DNA of 7,248 nt from NCBI GenBank assembly GCA_946615295.1, contig CAMOHL010000034.1, positions 1 through 7,248 on the forward strand, given 5' to 3'. Below the pieces are notes generated by a model. It searched no databases. It was given only the letters and a program-made list of their open reading frames with translations, and had not been told where the DNA came from. Positions 1 through 3,629 of the stretch are shown here, one piece after another. Made by a program: the position numbers and the translations under genes. Origin of the DNA: an uncultured Clostridia bacterium (GTDB lineage: Bacteria; Bacillota; Clostridia; Christensenellales; UBA1242). Positions within the stretch are counted from its first letter, which is position 1. Each line of letters begins with the position of its first letter.

Positions 1-99
1 GAAGACATCAAAGCAAAATATGACAATGGAGTTTTAAGCTTGGTTGTTCCAAAACAAAAACCAAAAGAACTCACAACTCACAAAATCAATATTGACTAA
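1..99 (+). CDS. Hsp20/alpha-crystallin small heat-shock protein, C-terminal end (5' truncated)
   Basis: Only the last 32 codons and the TAA stop are inside the window; the start lies upstream. The visible peptide begins EDIKAKYDNGVLSLVVPK, the final strands of an alpha-crystallin domain (family pattern: A-x-Y-x-N-G-V-L-x-L-x-V-P-K). A short linker follows, then an I-N-I tripeptide at the very end, which matches the C-terminal IxI motif used for oligomer assembly in this family. Small heat-shock proteins are ATP-independent cytoplasmic holdases that bind unfolding proteins. A strong terminator starts 13 bases after the stop, so this gene ends its transcription unit. The family call is good although only a fragment is visible; a subfamily cannot be given. 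Confidence 0.82.
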   Translation, partial: EDIKAKYDNGVLSLVVPKQKPKELTTHKINID

Positions 100-112
100 T
101 GTTAATACTTTT

Positions 113-142
113 AAATAGGAGAAGTTTTTCTCCTATTTTTTT
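113..142 (+). terminator. Intrinsic terminator of the Hsp20 gene
   Basis: A perfect stem is formed by ATAGGAGAA (115-123) and TTCTCCTAT (128-136) around a GTTT loop, extended by flanking A-T pairs. The right arm runs straight into a seven-T tract (136-142). It lies just after the Hsp20 stop codon and before the next promoter. Confidence 0.9.
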
Positions 143-173
143 ATGAATATTAAAATTTTTATAATGTTCAATT

Positions 174-205
174 TGCTATACTTTTTTTGAAAAAGTTGAT
201 ATTAT
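174..205 (+). promoter_or_regulatory. Candidate promoter region of the 55-aa ORF
   Basis: Two alternatives are visible. TGC-TATACT at 174-182 is an extended -10 box with a poor -35; it would give a leader of about 23 bases that lacks a Shine-Dalgarno sequence. TATTAT at 200-205 ends six bases before the ATG at 212, which would give a leaderless mRNA. The second has the same box-to-ATG spacing as the release-factor gene at 2703, but no good -35 box. Confidence 0.4.
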
Positions 206-211
206 TTTTGT

Positions 212-379
212 ATGAAAAAAAAGCTTGAAACACAAAAAAAAGATGAAAAGACCAAAAAAACAGCAAAATTAAACAAAAAAATCTCGCCAGTAAATCAGTC
301 ATCTAGCAAATTTAAAGAGCAATATTTTGCTTTTTATGATGACATAAAGGACTACACAAGAGGAAAAGAAGATTGGTGA
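212..379 (+). CDS. Small lysine-rich protein of unknown function (55 aa)
   Basis: The reading frame runs from ATG 212 to TGA 377-379. The first 23 residues are very basic (starting MKKKLETQKKDEKTKK); a short Ser-rich linker follows, then an aromatic and acidic tail ending KEQYFAFYDDIKDYTRGKEDW minus its first residue. There is no membrane segment and no signal peptide. No Shine-Dalgarno precedes the ATG, but promoter-like boxes sit just upstream, and the gene lies after the Hsp20 terminator as its own unit. No clear terminator follows; an AT-rich dyad at 387-416 lacks a T tract. I do not recognise the family. The basic N-terminus would suit nucleic-acid or ribosome binding, but that is only a guess. 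It could be a chance ORF; the non-random composition and the promoter placement favour a real gene. Confidence 0.5.
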   Translation: MKKKLETQKKDEKTKKTAKLNKKISPVNQSSSKFKEQYFAFYDDIKDYTRGKEDW

Positions 380-438
380 TTGAGTTTACTATATAATAAA
401 TTATTTTAACATAGTATCTCCACTATTCCAAAATTTTC

Positions 439-466
439 TTGTCTTTTTTGTTTTTATTGATATAAT
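439..466 (+). promoter_or_regulatory. Promoter of the putative small RNA
   Basis: TTGTCT (439-444), a 16-base spacer and a perfect TATAAT (461-466). Initiation 5-7 bases downstream falls at G471-G473, exactly at the foot of the closing stem of the structured element. Confidence 0.65.
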
Positions 467-470
467 ATTA

Positions 471-540
471 GTGCAAACATACGAAAGCATTAAGTTGCTT
501 GTGGGTATAAATTCCCGTTAAAGTTATGTTTGCTTTTTTT
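471..540 (+). ncRNA. Putative small structured RNA, unclassified (about 65-70 nt)
   Basis: The predicted transcript begins at the base of a 9-bp stem, GCAAACATA (473-481) with TATGTTTGC (525-533), followed at once by T7 (534-540). The outer stem thus serves as both closing helix and terminator. Inside are two hairpins: AAGCA/TGCTT (485-489 with 496-500, loop TTAAGT), and GTGGG/CCCGT (501-505 with 514-518, two G-U pairs, loop of eight). A single-stranded TTAAAGT follows. The TTAA in the first loop (490-493) can pair with TTAA at 518-521, so a pseudoknot is possible. There is no ORF and no downstream gene for a riboswitch to control before the independently promoted tRNAs. It does not match any small RNA or riboswitch consensus I can recall (6S, SRP, purine, preQ1, c-di-GMP). 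Confidence 0.5.
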
Positions 541-689
541 GTAAACTATATTTTATAATTGATAATTTTTGTTTTACTTTTATAAAGCACTATATAAAAA
601 AGTTTTTAATATAATATGTCAGTCATTTTTTTTAAAAAATACCCTTATCAAAAAAAATTACAAAAAAATAAAAAAAATATATTTTTGTC
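541..689. other. AT-rich spacer without recognisable gene
   Basis: This interval consists largely of A and T homopolymer runs and has no coding frame of substance. A weak promoter-like pair, TTGATA (559-564) and TATAAA (581-586) with a 16-base spacer, has no gene directly after it; it could give a long-leader tRNA transcript. Nothing else stands out. Confidence 0.6.
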
Positions 690-718
690 TTGACAAGGAT
701 AAAAAAAAATGATATCAT
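690..718 (+). promoter_or_regulatory. Strong promoter of the tRNA-Ala/tRNA-Ile operon
   Basis: A perfect TTGACA (690-695), a 17-base spacer rich in A, and TATCAT (713-718). Initiation near 725 would leave a 5' leader of only about six bases before the tRNA-Ala at 731. Confidence 0.88.
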
Positions 719-730
719 ATAAAAGCATTT

Positions 731-807
731 GGGGGTATAGCTCAGCTGGCTAGAGCACTTGCCTTGCAAGCAAGGGGTCAGGAGTTCGAATCTCCTTATC
801 TCCACCA
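731..807 (+). tRNA. tRNA-Ala (anticodon UGC)
   Basis: A full cloverleaf can be drawn. Acceptor GGGGGTA pairs with TATCTCC (797-803, two G-U pairs); the D stem is GCTC/GAGC. The anticodon stem CTTGC/GCAAG encloses loop CTTGCAA with anticodon TGC. The T stem AGGAG/CTCCT encloses TTCGAAT. The discriminator is A804 and CCA is encoded (805-807). It decodes GCN alanine codons and is the first gene of a two-tRNA unit. Confidence 0.97.
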
Positions 808-902
808 ATAGCGACTTGTCGCTATAACTTGCTATATGCAAGTTTAAACAACTTTTTGCTTTTGCAAAATTTTGTTTAGAAACAATATCTACAATTTTGT
901 AG
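808..902 (+). other. Tandem hairpins in the spacer between the two tRNAs
   Basis: Four inverted repeats follow each other with almost no gap. ATAGCGAC/GTCGCTAT (808-825) begins right after the tRNA-Ala CCA. AACTTGC/GCAAGTT (826-844) has a TATAT loop. A 14-bp imperfect hairpin (846-877) has core TTTTGC-TTTT-GCAAAA and two mismatches. CTACAA/TTGTAG (889-902) is the last. All but the third are perfect. None except perhaps the third has a T-rich 3' side, so they are more likely processing or stability elements than terminators. Confidence 0.7.
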
Positions 903-934
903 TTTATATATACCAAATTATTTAACTTTTGTTT

Positions 935-1011
935 AGGACCATAGCTCAGCCGGTTAGAGCGCTGCCCTGATAAGACAGAGGTCGGTGGTTCGAGTCCACT
1001 TGGTCCTACCA
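935..1011 (+). tRNA. tRNA-Ile (anticodon GAU)
   Basis: Acceptor AGGACCA pairs perfectly with TGGTCCT (1001-1007); D stem GCTC/GAGC; anticodon loop CTGATAA with anticodon GAT; T stem GGTGG/CCACT around TTCGAGT; discriminator A1008; CCA encoded (1009-1011). It reads AUC and AUU. One oddity: the anticodon stem CTGCC/GACAG has a C-A mismatch at pair 30-40, where this tRNA would normally have GGCAG. It shares the promoter at 690-718 with tRNA-Ala. Ile/Ala pairs are common in 16S-23S rRNA spacers, but there is no rRNA in this window and the order here is Ala then Ile. Confidence 0.95.
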
Positions 1012-1013
1012 AC

Positions 1014-1042
1014 AAAAAAGCCCGGTTTTTCGGGCTTTTTTT
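1014..1042 (+). terminator. Intrinsic terminator of the tRNA operon
   Basis: A GC-rich stem AAGCCCG/CGGGCTT, extended by A6/T pairs, encloses loop GTTTTT (1025-1030). The right arm merges into T7 (1036-1042). It begins three bases after the tRNA-Ile CCA. Confidence 0.95.
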
Positions 1043-1125
1043 GTTATTATAATATAATATTCTAATTGAAAAATTAAATTGCGGTAAGTCATATTTTTTT
1101 TATAAATTATAAAATAAAAATATAC

Positions 1126-1157
1126 AAAAAACCATCAAACTGGTTGGTGGTTTTTTT
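1126..1157 (-). terminator. Intrinsic terminator of the diguanylate cyclase gene (possibly bidirectional)
   Basis: AAAAAACCATCAA (1126-1138) pairs with TTGGTGGTTTTTT (1144-1156) through 13 positions with one T-G wobble, around a five-base loop. It lies about 27 bases past the minus-strand stop codon. On the minus strand it ends in T6, and on the plus strand it also ends in T7, so it could stop transcription from both sides. Confidence 0.85.
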
Positions 1158-1183
1158 GTTTAATATTTAATTTTTTCAATTAC

Positions 1184-2554
1184 TTAACGAGTATACTTAA
1201 GCTGTTCGTGAATGCTCTTTTTGTTTGCATACATCTTTTTGTCTGCTTCTGCCATCATTTCAACAAAACTTGCTTTTTCTTTGCTATCTACATACGAATA
1301 TCCAACTGAAATGGAAATATTGTTTTCTTTTAAAACATTTTCAAAGTTTTTGATACGGTCCTTAATGTCTTGTTCGCTACAATTTGAGAGTAATGCAACA
1401 AATTCATCTCCACCAATTCTATAACAATTGTTTGAATTCTCCATATTAAAACACTGTTTTATACACTTTGCAGAATTGCGAAGCAGTTCATCACCAGCAA
1501 AATGTCCATGCAAATCATTGCTTTGTTTCAAAAAATTAACATCAAATAGCAAAACTGCAAAAGAACTTGTTTTATTCTTGTCGTCCAACAAATCATGCTC
1601 CATACAATAACGATTTGGAAGTCCTGTAAGCGAATCATTTTCTGCTGCAGTTCTAAGCATTGTTTCAATTTGATTGTGAGTATTCCATAGTCCATTAAAT
1701 GCTTTGACCAATTGTTTCATTTCAAGCAATCCAACAGAATCCTTAATACTTCTGTTTTCTGCAATATCTTTTGAATAACTGCGAAGTGGTCTTATAATCA
1801 ATTGATAAAACATCACAAAGGCAATACTCAATATTATGACTATTGAAACAATAACAACCCAAAGTATAGTTCTCATTATTGTTACATGTGTTTGTGTTGC
1901 ATTAGAGGCTTGATTGAATTCATTTTGCAATATATTATTGCAGTTATCAATATTTTCTGCCACATAATATCTTAGCTGAGCATAATCACCTTTTACAATT
2001 AAATTTTTTGCATACAAAATTCTTTCATTTTCTGACATTGCCAATTCTTCTGGTGTCAAAGAAACCGTTGGAATTTGTGCAAGTTCAGGCATTGTAGGCA
2101 ATGGATACACTGAACTCATAACAGATATTGCATGCAACTGAATGTTGAAAATTTGTTCGGAATAATTAGATGCATTTTCTATGCAAGACAAAACTTCATC
2201 GCTCACATCATAACCACGAAACCTTTCGAGAACCTTTGGACTTCTACGATTTGAATTTATTTCTCTAGCATATGTCATAAGTGGTCCTACATTTGGAGAG
2301 TGTTCCGCATCTGCAGATTGAATATAGTTGCTACAAGTTTCAGACAAAACTGTGTTGCTGGCTTGCATGCTTGTTGCATCAATTTTATAGACACCTGATC
2401 GATTCATTAAATCTGAAAGCTGATTGCTTGTATTATTTATATCAATAATCAATCCCACAATAACAATATGAAAAATTATCATTATCACCAAAAGTGGAAA
2501 AGCAAACAAATTTACTGATATACCCTCTCTAGTTTTTGACCAGTTTTTTTTCAT
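1184..2554 (-). CDS. Membrane-anchored diguanylate cyclase with extracytoplasmic sensor region (GGDEF protein, 456 aa)
   Basis: It makes cyclic di-GMP from two GTP at the inner face of the membrane. A membrane segment lies at residues 15-38, an extracytoplasmic region of about 185 residues (39-225) that I cannot assign to a sensor family, a second membrane segment at 227-252, a short degenerate HAMP-like linker starting at RPLRSY, and a GGDEF domain from 307 (DSLTGLPNR) to about 447. Catalytic features are intact: metal ligand D338, guanine-binding N346 and D355 (SND...AGDELL), and the GGDEF signature at 381-385, preceded by YRI. The RxxD inhibitory I-site expected at 372-375 is replaced by ENSN, so feedback inhibition through that site is unlikely. 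The ATG start is supported by an AGGGG sequence eight bases upstream and a near-consensus promoter. The gene stands alone, divergent from the release-factor operon. Confidence 0.93.
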   Translation of the reverse strand: MKKNWSKTREGISVNLFAFPLLVIMIIFHIVIVGLIIDINNTSNQLSDLMNRSGVYKIDATSMQASNTVLSETCSNYIQSADAEHSPNVGPLMTYAREINSNRRSPKVLERFRGYDVSDEVLSCIENASNYSEQIFNIQLHAISVMSSVYPLPTMPELAQIPTVSLTPEELAMSENERILYAKNLIVKGDYAQLRYYVAENIDNCNNILQNEFNQASNATQTHVTIMRTILWVVIVSIVIILSIAFVMFYQLIIRPLRSYSKDIAENRSIKDSVGLLEMKQLVKAFNGLWNTHNQIETMLRTAAENDSLTGLPNRYCMEHDLLDDKNKTSSFAVLLFDVNFLKQSNDLHGHFAGDELLRNSAKCIKQCFNMENSNNCYRIGGDEFVALLSNCSEQDIKDRIKNFENVLKENNISISVGYSYVDSKEKASFVEMMAEADKKMYANKKSIHEQLKYTR

Positions 2555-2578
2555 AATCTATACCCCTACCATTTATAT

Positions 2579-2591
2579 ACAAATTATTTGT
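2579..2591. promoter_or_regulatory. 13-base palindrome at the predicted transcription start of the cyclase gene
   Basis: ACAAAT-T-ATTTGT is a perfect 6-1-6 inverted repeat. It sits directly downstream of the minus-strand -10 box, where a repressor would block initiation. AT-rich palindromes arise often by chance at this base composition, so an operator role is only a suggestion. Confidence 0.35.
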
Positions 2592-2598
2592 GAAATCT

Positions 2599-2627
2599 AT
2601 TATAATACATATTTCTCAAAAAGTCAA
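2599..2627 (-). promoter_or_regulatory. Near-consensus promoter of the diguanylate cyclase gene
   Basis: Read on the minus strand, TTGACT (2622-2627), a 17-base spacer and a perfect TATAAT (2599-2604). The predicted start near 2592 leaves a leader of about 38 bases that contains the AGGGG ribosome site. Confidence 0.88.
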
Positions 2628-2667
2628 AATTCATAAAATTTGGTAAATATTAAGTTTTATAATTGAT

Positions 2668-2696
2668 TTGTCTAAAAAGAACTTTTGTGATATATT
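2668..2696 (+). promoter_or_regulatory. Promoter of the release-factor/ATPase operon (leaderless arrangement)
   Basis: TTGTCT (2668-2673), a 17-base spacer and TATATT (2691-2696). The -10 box ends only six bases before the ATG at 2703, so the transcript should begin at or within a base or two of the start codon. No Shine-Dalgarno sequence is present. The spacer holds a short dyad AAAAG-AA-CTTTT (2675-2686). Confidence 0.75.
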
Positions 2697-2702
2697 TTTT
2701 AT

Positions 2703-3617
2703 ATGGAAATTGAAAACATTCAAAACAAACTTGTTTTGCTTGAAGCAAAATTTGAGCAAATCGAACAAGATTTGAATTTGGAAGAAGTCTTGCTAGACCA
2801 AAAACTCACAATTAAGCTAGAAAAAGAAAGAGCAAAACTAACTCCATTGATTGAAAAATTCAGAGAATATAATGAAGCAAAAAATTTGCTTTTACAACTT
2901 GAAGAGTTGGATGATATGACACTTGTTGAAAGTCAAAAAAAATTGGTTGAACAATGTGGCTATGAACTTTTGAAACTATATGGAAAATTTGATGCAACAA
3001 CTCAAAAATTAACAATGGAAATCAGTTTTGATGGTAGTGATGAAAAAAAATTTGCAAGCATAGTTTTAGATTCCATTAAAAACTTTTGCAAAAATAATGA
3101 TTTTTCTTTGCAAGAAATATTGCAAGACAAAAAAATTTTTGAAATTGAAATTGCTGGCGACAATGCCTTTGATATGTTTAAAAATTTTAATGGAATATGT
3201 AGTTCAAAGTATGGAAATATCTTTATTGTTTGCTACCCTAGTGTTGACTTTGAAAAACCTAGTTTCGACGAGAAAGATTTGCAAATTGAAGTGTTTAGGT
3301 CTAATGGCGCAGGTGGGCAAAATGTGAACAAAGTTTCAACTGCCATAAGAGTTAAACACAAAAAGACTGGAATTGTTGCAACTTGCCAAGATGAAAGAAG
3401 TCAGCAACAAAACAAACAAAGAGCTATTGAAAATTTAAAACAAAAAGTAAACAAAAAACTAACTGATGATTATGTTAAAAACAAATCTCTTTCCAAAAAG
3501 CAGTTTTTGAATAGAGAAACAATAAAAAAATTTGATTTTGACAATAATGTCATCATAGACTTGAAATCAAAAAAGTCCTTTGACCTAAATAGATTTTTAG
3601 ATGGAAAAGAAATATAA
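2703..3617 (+). CDS. Class-I peptide chain release factor paralogue lacking the stop-codon recognition segment (304 aa)
   Basis: The catalytic domain is clear: VFRSNGAGGQNVNK (GGQ at residues 204-206), then TGIVATCQDERSQQQNK, the hallmark of RF1/RF2, which hydrolyses peptidyl-tRNA on the ribosome. The helical N-terminal domain (about 1-95) and the C-terminal tail (RETIKKFDF...FDLNRFLDG, 271-301) also follow RF1. The protein is about 55 residues shorter than a standard factor. Where RF1 has GVHRVQRVP, the PxT tripeptide and RIHTS, this protein has only GICSSKYGN (164-172), so both the PxT/SPF loop and the HTS residues that read the stop codon are missing. It is therefore unlikely to be the cell's RF1 or RF2, and may instead release peptides without reading a codon, as rescue factors do. 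No programmed frameshift of the RF2 kind is present. It is the first gene of the operon and apparently leaderless. Confidence 0.88.
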   Translation: MEIENIQNKLVLLEAKFEQIEQDLNLEEVLLDQKLTIKLEKERAKLTPLIEKFREYNEAKNLLLQLEELDDMTLVESQKKLVEQCGYELLKLYGKFDATTQKLTMEISFDGSDEKKFASIVLDSIKNFCKNNDFSLQEILQDKKIFEIEIAGDNAFDMFKNFNGICSSKYGNIFIVCYPSVDFEKPSFDEKDLQIEVFRSNGAGGQNVNKVSTAIRVKHKKTGIVATCQDERSQQQNKQRAIENLKQKVNKKLTDDYVKNKSLSKKQFLNRETIKKFDFDNNVIIDLKSKKSFDLNRFLDGKEI

Positions 3618-3624
3618 AAAGGAG
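3616..3624 (+). promoter_or_regulatory. Ribosome binding site deciding the TTG start of the ATPase gene
   Basis: AAAAAGGAG starts inside the upstream TAA stop and ends five bases before TTG at 3630. No in-frame ATG competes nearby, so TTG is the best start. Confidence 0.8.
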
Positions 3625-3629
3625 CAATT

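Noticed and set aside
387..416. AT-rich nested dyad TACTAT...ATAGTA after the 55-aa ORF
   Set aside because: No T tract follows and only A/T-rich pairing is possible, so it is not supported as a terminator.
559..586. Promoter-like TTGATA-16-TATAAA
   Set aside because: No gene or stable structure follows directly; such pairs are expected by chance in DNA this AT-rich, and the tRNAs have a much better promoter at 690.
632..1015. Minus-strand 127-codon ORF with a GPSGLEPPTSVLSGQRSN-like start
   Set aside because: It is the antisense of the two tRNA genes and their spacer; this peptide pattern is a well-known false ORF opposite tRNA genes.
1098..1114. Perfect dyad TTTTATAA-A-TTATAAAA between the two terminators
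   Set aside because: Made only of A and T in a low-complexity spacer with no adjacent promoter; likely chance.
1212..1610. Two plus-strand ORFs of 60-70 codons
   Set aside because: They lie wholly opposite the conserved GGDEF domain of the cyclase gene and have no ribosome binding site or promoter.
2703..3617. Possibility that this is the ordinary RF2 (prfB) or RF1 (prfA) gene
   Set aside because: No PxT or SPF motif, no HTS element, no in-frame stop for the RF2 programmed frameshift, and about 55 residues too short.
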